Shown piece after piece: positions 52,701 to 59,380 of a stretch of DNA of 64,000 nt (its first letter is position 1; every line of letters starts with the position of its first letter). Origin of the DNA: Nematostella vectensis (Eukaryota; Cnidaria; Anthozoa; Actiniaria; Edwardsiidae); contig NC_064044.1 of NCBI RefSeq assembly GCF_932526225.1, forward strand, positions 13,280,953 through 13,344,952, read 5' to 3'. Below the pieces are notes generated by a model that saw nothing but the letters and a program-made list of their open reading frames with translations, did not search any database and was not told the DNA's origin. The translations under genes were made by a program, and so were the position numbers.

Positions 52701-53538
52701 TGTGCAAGTCCCTAAAAGACTCTGTTGGTCCCCCCCAATCAGTAAAATTGGCTTTCAGGAAAGCCAAATAATACAGATTTTATTTTTGGGGTACACATAA
52801 TCCTTCGTTACCACATTAAAGTCAAACCTCTCCTTACTTCTCCTTACTTAGCTAGGTGTGGTTTAACTGAGGAAGCCACGAGACCTAGGTATTGTATTCC
52901 ACTTCCGTTAATTAATGCCCCACACCACAAACCAATACCCATATATAGTAATGTAAGAGGCCAAACCATCTCATCACCAAATCATCAAATCATCACACCG
53001 TTACACACATATGGTAATGCTTAGGAGTCTTTGTTGATAGACTGAGCTGTAACGTTTTTATTAGTATTATTATTTACTTATAGGGCCTATAGGTGTCGTG
53101 AATGAGTGACAACACCATCAAAACAAAGTCGGAGTATATGACGTTTATCATGAAGGCCAAGCAAATATCTGATGTTTCTTAAGCACCTTTTGGGTGACAT
53201 GTTCAGATCACTCATGCACATGTAAAATAGAAATACGTGAAAGAGGATACTGTGAAGATCTTGACGTTGTTTAAGTTATAATATAGTCTCAGTTAAAGTT
53301 TTAGGCATGGGCGACATAAAGTTTGATTTCGAACTCGTATAGATTTAGCTGATTCTAGTTTGATCATTACTATTTCAATAAAAAATCTATTTCAACAAAT
53401 AATCCAGACTTACTTGTCGAGAATGAAGTAAATGTCGAACGCTCCACGACATCTGGGTTCGATTGCGCCGTTCGTGGTGAGAAACAACACCAACCACAAC
53501 AGAACAAAAATCCAGATTTTCTGTAATAGAAACGCCAT
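31687..53538 (-). CDS. ANTXR-like: Anthrax-toxin-receptor/TEM8-like VWA membrane protein
   Basis: Type I membrane receptor of the ANTXR1/2 family, whose vertebrate members bind collagen/laminin and couple to actin. Seventeen minus-strand exons join in frame: 53538-53414, 44294-44217, 43656-43579, 43221-43140, 42766-42742, 41978-41905, 41366-41298, 41066-40983, 35876-35816, 35620-35522, 35278-35209, 34601-34508, 33879-33772, 33341-33276, 32419-32342, 31967-31911 and 31803-31687 (455 codons). A signal peptide (1-24) is followed by a VWA domain (about 32-205) with the complete MIDAS: DKSSS at 41-45, Thr113 and Asp142. Then come the cysteine-containing KSCIEI Ig-like region, a transmembrane segment (about 322-345, ending WWFWPL), a proline-rich stretch and the family-specific [19 protein letters not shown] and [10 protein letters not shown] cytosolic motifs. 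NIT, NKT, NRT, NTT and NVT sequons are present. Exon 5 is a 25-bp microexon. The C-terminus is uncertain: splicing at 31687 or read-through of the 36-bp repeat are both possible. Intron 1 contains the glycosyltransferase gene. Confidence 0.93.
34020..34199. mobile_element. MITE with GGGGCGGATC termini (ANTXR-like intron 12)
   Basis: CGGGGCGGATCCA on the left and TAGATCCGCCCCTG on the right form short inverted ends of a 180-bp G-rich body, close to a C run at 33937-33952. The element at 51566-51700 has the same type of end. Confidence 0.6.
34340..34470 (-). mobile_element. Degenerate SINE fragment (ANTXR-like intron 12)
   Basis: Retains GAGGGATTTACAATCCCCAC, TATACCTCTGAAAAAAA and a decayed B-box zone (CCAGACTGGACGCTGGTCTT), in the order seen in the SINE at 16166-16575. 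Strongly diverged. Confidence 0.55.
34675..34945 (-). repeat. Dispersed repeat, inverted relative of 62163-62410
   Basis: Read on the minus strand, the blocks GCCAAACGCGGTCACTTCC, CATGATT, AGAAACTAAGAAT-like and CCCCCAAAACGACAATGTTTTC recur in the same order on the plus strand at 62163-62410. No coding signal. It lies in intron 11 of the ANTXR-like gene. Confidence 0.65.
35345..35525 (-). repeat. 86-bp two-copy repeat starting at the ANTXR-like exon 10 donor
   Basis: On the minus strand the exon ends AAG with donor GTACCTAGATGACCCACA. Eighty-six bases downstream AAGGTTCCTAGATGACCCACA occurs again, and the following bases (TTATACATA-GC-TTTT-ACTC-AATGG) are also shared. Only about three exon bases are clearly included, so this is a weaker instance of the exon-donor repeat pattern. 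Confidence 0.7.
35985..36240. repeat. ~90-bp tandem repeat, about three copies (ANTXR-like intron 8)
   Basis: Units contain CTACAAACAGGTCTAAAAACG, TCTGCGCTATGAAAAGGCGC and CAAGGTACACCAGGGGGGAG. The last copy is truncated. Confidence 0.8.
36250..36392. mobile_element. MITE, ~50-bp inverted repeats (ANTXR-like intron 8)
   Basis: The arms share CCATGAGCCGTATTCAATGC (left) and CCATAAGCCGTATTCAATGC (right, reversed), flanked by GTACTTT and CCTAAGGCC-type outer ends. The 143-bp element is almost all stem. Confidence 0.8.
36645..40925. repeat. 4.3-kb 18-bp minisatellite (TATCTATAGGGGTAGTAG)
   Basis: About 235 copies of an 18-bp unit in intron 8 of the ANTXR-like gene, with single-base variants (GCATCTA, GGAAGTAG, CTATGGGGG) and local length changes. 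A higher-order duplication of several hundred base pairs is visible (the variant string around 38680-39070 recurs around 39100-39550). Translation gives VVSIGV or TTPIDT repeats up to 401 residues, which are artefacts of the 18-bp period. The array begins about 55 bp downstream of the exon 8 donor in the direction of transcription. Confidence 0.97.
41400..41583. mobile_element. Inverted-repeat element with TTGCAAC sub-repeats (ANTXR-like intron 6)
   Basis: The outer ends ATGCACAAGGCATTTTACC and, reversed, ATACACAAGGCAATTTTC are imperfect inverted repeats. The interior contains several TTGCAACTTGCAA and GAGTTGCA motifs. Probably a MITE. Confidence 0.55.
43094..43162 (-). repeat. 40-bp tandem duplication of the ANTXR-like exon 4 3' end and donor
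   Basis: On the minus strand the exon ends ATATGGCAACTGCTCTTAAA then AAG, with donor GTATTC. Forty bases later ATATGGCTACTGCTCTTAAA AAG GTATGC recurs (27 of 29 bases compared). Use of the second donor would read through an in-frame TAA, so the first donor must be the functional one. Confidence 0.92.
43300..43565. repeat. G-rich ~45-bp tandem repeat (ANTXR-like intron 3)
   Basis: Four to five units of GGGGGAATCGGTTTTCATGG followed by GAGGGACGGGGGG and CAATGTCATCTAT, with a variable G run (longest about 43408-43425). It ends just downstream, in transcription terms, of the exon 3 donor at 43578. Confidence 0.85.
44295..47558. other. Part of ANTXR-like intron 1 (proximal), no exon seen
   Basis: AT-rich, non-coding. 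It holds a family A repeat (44478-44600), a C run near 45398-45407, and a block at 45730-45800 (TTTTGCCGCCAAAAGTACGC...AAAATCACGTGATTTCTTGG) related to 19450-19520 (inverted) and 25690-25755. Confidence 0.5.
44478..44600 (+). repeat. Dispersed repeat family A, copy 3
   Basis: C run, CTTGCCGCCCGGGTCATTTC, TTATTGAAGAATC, a diverged centre, GATGACTGCGCAC and a second C run of about 18. Both ends carry homopolymeric C. Confidence 0.6.
47559..48872 (-). CDS. Beta-1,3-glycosyltransferase, GT31 family, nested in ANTXR-like intron 1
   Basis: Intronless 437-residue type II Golgi membrane enzyme predicted to transfer galactose or N-acetylglucosamine in beta-1,3 linkage from a UDP-sugar. It has a short cytosolic tail, a signal anchor at about 37-53 ([17 protein letters not shown]), a Ser/Thr-rich stem with NAT and NSS sequons, then the catalytic domain: RRDLLRRTW (183-190 region), the metal-binding DDD in [10 protein letters not shown] (279-288), [20 protein letters not shown] (322-341) and the EDAYFGWLA motif (367-375). 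A second Met at residue 32 is an alternative start just before the anchor. It lies on the same strand as its host gene, inside the host's first intron, and so needs its own promoter. Acceptor specificity cannot be read from the sequence. Confidence 0.93.
   Translation of the reverse strand: MHITRHALKINRLLAAVSDSRGSTRRRKLGDMPSKTTVFFFILFIQIVCLILWQMDVITPVSLRHKVASRPEENYKTVFGVYEPRDNATAGKTSMNSSRAMLPVNSSTSGYLIQTVHSIIERTKQVITRTVWDNVRRSRENATTTVLDGSATSIRSRPFAPVITEEVYLLVLIISRPSSRSRRDLLRRTWTSTLNSKNLKGLPGRSLNVTSNYQDLNIYCIFSVGFSGDVELDQRMENESFEYGDILRVDQKESYKNLVGKVQDSFKWALSVQPKYILKADDDVYVNFPRLLNWLHEPSIPEKLYAGFVHHRAFIHRNPSSKWYVSKKDFPEKYFPNYCAGPFYIFSGNILKDVHMESLKKPRFQVEDAYFGWLARSVGVTPLDMGGGTWAWEGNMNVWSDKWTDERLKKTAVFGDSLNDKEIKYFYERFKKIRQSR
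49870..50375. mobile_element. DNA transposon remnant with ~45-bp inverted repeats
   Basis: The left arm contains CTAGTCCAAGTCGTCATTTT CGCTAGAC; the right arm, reversed, contains CTGGTCCAAGTCGTCATTCT CGCTAGAC. Both are preceded by TATAAAA and GCGCG. About 500 bp long, without a transposase frame. Confidence 0.75.
51000..51235. repeat. Degenerate ~60-bp repeat (GCTATCTCTTAGGG)
   Basis: Five or more diverged units containing GCTATC(T/C)(C/T)TTAGGG followed by TAAAAATTTC and CACACCCAA. Confidence 0.6.
51566..51700. mobile_element. Short MITE with GGCGGATCTAG termini
   Basis: CAGGGGCGGATCTAG on the left and CTAGATCCGCCACCGG on the right are inverted, around a G-rich 135-bp body. The same end type occurs at 34020-34199. 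Confidence 0.7.
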
Positions 53539-53819
53539 TGCTGCCACTTCTGTTCCTTAGATTAGCGATACATGATGTCTGGTGGGACTCAAGAGGTATT
53601 GCAGCGCTGGTGACAGGGGTTCTTGCGTTTAGAAACGTTTTCTTGGCAAAGTTTTTCCTTTGATCAGACTGGCTGTGTTGAGAATTCGACAGTGCGTGAC
53701 TTGCGTGATTCTCATATTTGCATAAGTCACGCACATTGTCACGGCATGCACTGGAAATTGGACTCTAAAATGAAGAAGTGGGAAAAACGGGGATACATAA
53801 CAGACAAAAAAATCTATTA

Positions 53820-53990
53820 GAATCCGTGCTATTGAGCAGGCAATCCGCTCTAAATTATCAATCACATCTTTAAGAAACTTCCAATAGACACACTGTCTTT
53901 AAAATTTTGAAATATTTTTTTTGTTTTTTCCGTAAAAAATCATCGGAGATTGTTACCTTATCGACCGGAAGTGATAATGCGGCTTTAAAA
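53820..53990. mobile_element. Partial piggyBac-type MITE upstream of ANTXR-like exon 1
   Basis: Shares CAATCCGCTCTAAATTATCA, ATCACATC and ATCATCGGA-ATTGTTAC with 11130-11300 and ends GACCGGAAGTGATAATGCGG CTTTAA. The left terminal repeat is missing, so it is truncated. Confidence 0.7.
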
Positions 53991-54522
53991 GGAGGAACGA
54001 AAGGATCCAAGGTAATCTGAGAGAAGAGGAGTTATTTGGCGAGGACTTTCTCAAAGTCCGCTGGTCGGCTTTTTATAAATTGGCTTTTGCTCTTCCTCTC
54101 CGCGCGCCCAATTATTTACTGATTATTGAGGAAAATACCCATTAGATTGTGCGCCGTGCGCTCCTATTAGGGAAAATTCAAGAGGGCGACTTGGGGCAAG
54201 TCTAGCTACGGCGCTGTAGCAAAAAAAACAAGAGCTGAATTGGAATGACCAAAGTTATTAGGTGCGATTGAGGCGATTTGTCCCCACCAGCACACTTTTA
54301 AACATTAACAACTCAATAGTACTTCCCCACTTAGGTCTGGGGAAACTCTGTTAAAATAAAATTATAATAATTGTAGAAATTATTTAGTAATAAATAAGTG
54401 AATGTGAAGATAATTATTCGTATTTTGTTTAAAGATTTTCGGTATGGTGTTGATAAATTTTGTTTTTTTTTTGAAAGTTAGTTAATAATTGGGTAAAGTT
54501 TTTTAGTGTATATACTCAAGAG

Positions 54523-54553
54523 AGCATAAGATATGCTCTCTTGATATACAATA
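54523..54553. mobile_element. Fused terminal inverted repeats of the 4.26-5.91 kb transposon family
   Basis: A palindrome, TCAAGAGAGCATAAGATATG followed by CTCTCTTGA, is two copies of the CAAGAGAGCATAAGAT terminus joined head to head, as expected after near-complete internal deletion. Confidence 0.65.
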
Positions 54554-54849
54554 AAGGATAGCCTAGCCTTCTGTTATAGTTTATACTTTAGCGCGCACGT
54601 CAATTGATGGGGTTGACGCCTTTTAACTCACAGCTTTTAAACATTTCTCACCCTATTTTCCCTTGATTGGATCATGACATATTGATTTGATAATGTATAG
54701 AGGGAGTAATCTTGGTCAGAGCGTCCAGATTAGCTATATTGTGGTTAAAATATGGCTTGACTCAGTTTTGGTAGCGAATAAAGAGAACTGCCTATTAGTT
54801 GACTTTAACCGAGTCCCAATAGCAGGCATATAGTGTGGTCAGTCAGGCG

Positions 54850-55060
54850 CGTACACAAGGGGCGCATCCCCCCCCCCCCCCCCCCCCCCCCCCTTGGCGG
54901 CCAAAAAGTGGGTCATTTCTGATTAAGGAATCTTCCAATACAATGCTTTTTTAATGATACCTATGACTAAGCACCGCAGGGAGGGTATGCAGGGGGGGGT
55001 GCGCACACACAGGGGGGTGTGCAGGGTCCGCGCACCCTCCCCCCCCCCCCCCGCTCTTGG
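54850..55060 (+). repeat. Dispersed repeat family A, copy 4
   Basis: GGGCGCATC, a C run of about 25, CTTGGCGGCCAAAAAGTGGG, GTCATTTCTGATTAAGGAAT and CTATGACTAAGCACCGC, followed by G-rich sequence, GTGCGCACACAC and another C run. Confidence 0.65.
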
Positions 55061-55215
55061 CTGCCAAAAAGTCTTGCTGTCCTTTGAAGTTGGCAAATGA
55101 AGGTAAAAGGGTAACTTTGCCGGTTCGTCGGCACCACACAAGTAACTGTAAACAATTACTATCCGCTCATTGACCCTGCCAGCAACACCAGGCATCAGTA
55201 ACACACCAATTACCC

Positions 55216-55515
55216 TCAGCCTTTGCCGGCTTCACAAGTCACTGCAGTAGTTCCTTTCGCTCTTGACAAAGCTACAAACAGAGCACCTTGGTCCTTTGAC
55301 TCAAAGGCGTACTTACCAGGATGTATCACTACATACCTGAATGGTTCCCCCTCCCCTACCGTCATACCTTGGCATTTGTGGATTGTCATCCCCCATGCCA
55401 ATCTCTGAGGAACTTGGACACGTGTTTCGCCTACATGCACACTCAATGGAGCGACTGATTGTAGCAAACGGTATTACCTGTGGATCGTCTGCGTTGAACA
55501 AAGGTCCGATAAAAA
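55216..55515 (-). pseudogene. PIF1-type DNA helicase remnant
   Basis: The minus-strand frame contains LAWGMTIHKCQGMT and, after about 30 residues, ALFVALSRAKG, the C-terminal motifs of PIF1/RRM3 superfamily 1 helicases. Only this end is preserved: there is no Walker A region, and the upstream sequence slips into another frame near 55470-55510. PIF1-like helicases occur as cellular genes and inside Helitron transposons. With no other exons and transposon debris on both sides, a decayed mobile-element helicase is likelier. Confidence 0.6.
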
Positions 55516-55544
55516 TCTAACCACCTCGGAAAGAACAAAATAAA

Positions 55545-55730
55545 AGGGATTTTTTATGCCTTAGTGTCTCTACGTGACGTTTAATGTCAAATTTGGCTAC
55601 ATACCAAGAGTGATCGAATTTGGCTACATAACAAGAGTCCAAAAGTGGAATTACGGCCGTTGTGTGGGGGGGGGGGGGGGTGCGTTCGCACCCCTGCACC
55701 CCACCTGGGTACGGGCCTGTGCGTTGAGCT
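55545..55730 (+). repeat. Dispersed poly-G element family B, copy 2
   Basis: Contains GTCTCTACGTGACGTTTAATGTC, a short local duplication of GAATTTGGCTACATA, GGCCGTTGTGTG, a G run of about 16, TGCGTTCGCACCCC and GGGTACGGGCCTG. It matches the copy at 3610-3895. Confidence 0.65.
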
Positions 55731-56282
55731 TGTTTTGGAAGAATAAGGATTTTGTTTAAATGACATTAATCGGCTGATCCCAAGACAGCTGTCGCATAGA
55801 AAATATGAGGTGCAATCATTCCTACGGTCTTACTGATTTTAATTGCAATTTGATCAATATTATTTTTATGAGATAGATTTGTATCAAGCAACATACCAAG
55901 ATACTCAACGTGTTCCTTGCACTCCAAGCTTTATCTATTTTGTTTACCATTATCTTGCATAAAAATTTCAGGCTGGTACGTGCGTAACTTACGCGAGTTA
56001 CATGCGTAAATTATCGCAACATCGTGTGAACAAGGCTTTACAGTGTTTTCCCTTCGTTCAGTTTGTAGAAACCAGGCAGACATTTGTTTCCTACTTTGAC
56101 GTGTCGGGAACATCGGGCAGAGTAACTTGGAGCAAGTGATCAAGTACATTCTCAAGTCCTTAGACAAATTTGACTTCACTCACGGCAAGACCCGAGTTGC
56201 TGTTGTGGAGTACGATGTTGTCCCATACATCAAGCTGAAGCTCAAGGTCAAGCTGACGCTCGAGGAGAGCGCCCTTGTGTCA

Positions 56283-56570
56283 ATCACTGACATTCGAAAG
56301 GTACTAACAGGACAGGGGGACGGACTTTCGATTACTTACATTTGAGAGACACTTACAGGAGGGCAGGAGGGGGAGGGGGGGAGAGGGAATTACTGACATT
56401 CGAAAGGTACTAAAAAGACAGGGGGACGGACTTTCGATTACTTACATTCGAGAGACACTAACAGGGAGGGGAGGTGAGGGGGGGGGGGGGGGGAGGGAAT
56501 AACTGACATTCGAGAGGTACCAAAGGCAGGGGTGGTCAGAATCACGACATTCTAAACGGTGGGGGGGGGG
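56283..56570 (+). repeat. ~105-bp repeat seeded on the VWA exon 3' end and donor
   Basis: The exon end and donor (TCACTGACATTCGAAAG then GTACTAACAG) recur at about 56388 (TTACTGACATTCGAAAG GTACTAAAAAG) and about 56500 (TAACTGACATTCGAGAG GTACCAAAGG), with shared intervening GACAGGGGGACGGACTTTCG. A fourth copy sits at about 57265, beyond the 30-bp array. Variable G runs separate the units. Confidence 0.9.
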
Positions 56571-56599
56571 GGGGGGGTGGTAACTCGCTCTTGCGAAAT

Positions 56600-57215
56600 A
56601 GACTTGGGGGTATCCAGGATATCCTAGGAGTTTCTAGGAAAATCCGATCAGGAGCTTCCAGATTATCATAGGAACTCCTAGGAGAATCTAGGGAGTATTT
56701 TTGGAACGGCTCCTAGGAATTCCTAGGAACTCCCAGATTTGGAATCTCCAGGATTCTAGGAAATCCTGGAAATTAACCAAATTCTCCTTGAAATTCCTCC
56801 AAGATTCTCCTATTTCCTCCCAAAGTTCTTCCAGATTCTCCCATTTCCTCCCAAAGCCATCCCAGATTCTCCCAATTCCTCCCAAAGTTCTCCCAATTCC
56901 TCCCAAAGTTCTCCCAGATTCTTCAACTTCCTCACAAAGCTCTCTAAGATTCTCCCAATTCCTCCCAGATTCTTTAAATTCCTTCCAAAGCTATCCCAGA
57001 TTTTCCCAATTCCTCCCAAAGTTCTCCCAGATTCTCCCACTTCCTCTCAAAGCTCTCCCAGATTCTCCCAATTCCTCCCAAAGCTATCCCAGATTCTCCC
57101 AATTCCTCCCAAAGTTCTCCCAGATTCTCCCAATTCCTCCCAAAGTTCTCCCAGATTCTCCCAATTCCTTCCAAAGTTCTCCAAAATTCTCCCAATTCCT
57201 CCCAAAGTTATCCCA
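56600..57215. repeat. ~30-bp C-rich tandem repeat (CTCCCAAAGTTCTCCCAGAT)
   Basis: About fifteen imperfect units of TTCTCCCAATTCCTCCCAAAG plus GTTCTCCCAGA, preceded by palindromic CTAGGAATTCCTAGGAACTC sub-repeats. It lies inside the intron between the VWA exons and splits the exon-donor repeat series. Long frames in it are repeat artefacts. Confidence 0.88.
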
Positions 57216-57699
57216 TTTACATTTACATTTGAGAGACACTAACAGGGAGGGGAGAGGGAATCACTGACATTCGAGAGGTACCAACGGCATTGGTGGTCGG
57301 AATCACGACATTCTAAACGGTGAGGGGGGAGGGGTAACTGGAGAAAGCGGTTCCTCATCTTTGTCGTATTTCCAAATCAATCCAGTAAACAAATTGGAAC
57401 AATTTATTTTAGATATTTTAGATTATTATAGATTTTTTTCTTGACAATTATAGACAAACACTTGGGGTGTGCAGTCATACATTTAAACCAACAATCTTTC
57501 TGCCTTTTTGTTAAAGATCATCCAAACCCAAGTGAAGTTCTCTGGCAAGTCAACACGAACACACCTTGCATTAGAAAACGCGCTAAACTTGTTCCAGAGG
57601 GAGCAGAGGAGTGGAGTCCCCAGCACTTTGGTAATTATCACGGACGAAAAGGCTGGTACGATGACTCAAAGCTGGACAAGACTGTCGCAGGTCTGAAGG

Positions 57700-58060
57700 T
57701 AAGTCTCCTCATCTCACCTCCCCTCATCTCACCTCAACTCACCCCTCCCCTCGACTCATCCCTCACCTAGCCTCACCTCACCTACTCACCTCACCTCACC
57801 TCACCCCTTACCTCACCTCAATTCACTCCTCCCTCGACTCATTCCTCCCCTCAACTCACCTCATCTTACCTCAACTAACCCTTCCTTTGACTCAACTCAC
57901 TCCTCCCCTCCCCTCGACTCACCCCTCCCCTCAACTCACCCCTCCCTTCAACTCACCTAATCTTACCTCAACTCACCCCTCCCCTCGACTCACCCCCTCA
58001 CCTTACCTTATCGTCTTACCTCACCTCACCTCACTTCTCCAAAATAGCTTCTCTCATAAC
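57700..58060. repeat. TCACCTCACC-type simple-repeat intron
   Basis: Low-complexity pyrimidine-rich DNA of ACCTCACCTC, CTCCCCTCGACTCA and related pentamers fills the intron before the duplicated last exon. Confidence 0.85.
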
Positions 58061-58494
58061 TTGCTTTCAGGCCTTGGGCGTGAAATCTCTGGGAGTCGCT
58101 GTTGGAAGTGATTCGGTGCTTGACTTGGATAGACAGCAGTTAATCTGCGCAACACTCGACAACGTCATTAAAGTCGCGGATTACGAAAGCCTGCTCGCTT
58201 CCGCTGATACGATACTCAACAAGCTTGTCCAGACCCCTCCCTTACCTTATCGTCTTACCTCACCTCACCTCACCTCACTTCTCCAAAATAGCTTCTCTCA
58301 TAACTTGCTTTCAGGCCTTGGGCGTGAAATCTCTGGCAGTCGCTGTTGGAAGTGATTCGGTGCTTGACTTGGATAGACAGCAGTTTATCTGCGCAACACT
58401 CGACAAAGTCATTAAAGTCGCGGATTACGAAAGCCTGCTCGCTTTCGCTGATACGATACTCAGCAAACTTGTCCAGACGGCCTGTGTGCTATAA
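58000..58494 (+). repeat. 244-bp tandem duplication of the VWA last exon
   Basis: Acceptor, exon and upstream intron (from CCTTACCTTATCGTCTTACC through CTTGCTTTCAG GCCTTGGGCG to CTTGTCCAGAC) occur twice at a 244-bp spacing. Differences include GGGAGTC/GGCAGTC and CTTCCGCTG/CTTTCGCTG. The first copy lacks a recognisable donor and runs on into the intron sequence (stop near 58353); the second ends TGTGTGCTATAA. Confidence 0.92.
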
Positions 58495-59380
58495 ACCATG
58501 TAAGTTATTCTAGTATCAGATATCACGAGAGTTGCCTCTCTTACGGAGGATGGGGATATAATGTCATTGGTGTTAATCGAACGAATACGAAAATTACAAA
58601 TTGATAACCAAACCAGGGCTGCAGCAGTTACCCTAAGTGCCGTAATCCCAAAATATTTTCAAACATCATCAGAAAATGACCACTGCTAGGAGCGTGGGTG
58701 TGCCCCCCTCCCCTCCCCGGAATATTTTCTTACTGTTTCTGTATCTGGGCCTGCTGCACTCTGTCGGCTATTGAGTTTTTCTAAAGTTGACCCACATGAG
58801 TTGAGTTGAGGTGAGTATCAAAAGTCACTTCCAATACCCGCGCTCTGTTGACTTACGGAAGAATAGGTTTCAACCAGATAAGGAATTTTTTGCTGAGAAC
58901 AAATCTTCCAGTATTAGTTTTCCTAGTTTAATTGGCATTCGATTTATTGTAGCCCATTTAACTGCTATCCCGAGGAAACCCTAAAAGGTTCTTCTAAGAT
59001 CCGAACAAGTCAGCGTTCAATCAAAATCAGTCCAATTGCTGATAAAATGATGATGAATGAAAAAAAAACTATACAATAAATGAAAACGTTAAACAAAGTA
59101 AAAAAAGGTATAAACAAAAGAAAACGAATAATCGATTTAGAATCGAATAGGGATAGTTTGAATCACTTAGATAATTCGGCCCCAAACATCCCTATCCAGT
59201 GAAGTATGCAACACGCATGGTACGCAGGTACCCTAGGGAGGCAATAACCAGGTCCCTAGCCCTGTCTGGTACACCACACGCAGCTCGCTGAAATGTAGAG
59301 CGATGAATATTGACGCCTATCTGGGCGCCTTCGGTCTCTTGGGAGGGACTGTCCTATATTAGTGGCGTAGTCTTCATGCA
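58495..59380. other. Intergenic DNA, nothing recognised
   Basis: AT-rich with an A-rich stretch near 59060-59130. No coding or structural element supported. Confidence 0.5.

Larger units (their letters stand above)
48873..53413. other. Remainder of ANTXR-like intron 1, no exon seen
   Basis: Contains transposon remnants (49870-50375, 51566-51700), a degenerate tandem repeat (51000-51235), long C and G runs (about 49513-49532, 50645-50666, 50909-50930) and otherwise AT-rich unique sequence. No supported coding exon on either strand. Confidence 0.5.
56062..58494 (+). pseudogene. VWA-domain gene or pseudogene, partial, with frame breaks
   Basis: Exon 1 (56062-56300, after CGTTCAG) encodes the start of a von Willebrand A domain, with DVSG then NIGQSNLEQVIKYI in a second frame, shifted by one missing base near 56108. 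Exon 2 (57517-57690) carries FSGKSTRTHLALENALNLF and STLVIITDEKAGT, supplying the MIDAS Thr and Asp. Its strong donor (AAG then GTAAGT at 57699) is preceded by an in-frame TGA; only a weak donor at 57691 keeps the frame, which could mean a second missing base. The last exon is present twice (58071 onward and 58315-58494, stop TAA). Both encode ALGVKSL-VAVGSDSVLDLD. The first MIDAS motif reads DVSGN rather than DxSxS. No upstream exon for a signal peptide was recognised. Either a decaying gene or one with sequence errors; its protein subfamily is unresolved. Confidence 0.6.

Noticed and set aside
56701-57267. 188-codon Ser/Pro-rich frame
   Set aside because: Falls entirely in the ~30-bp C-rich intronic repeat, with equally long frames on the other strand.
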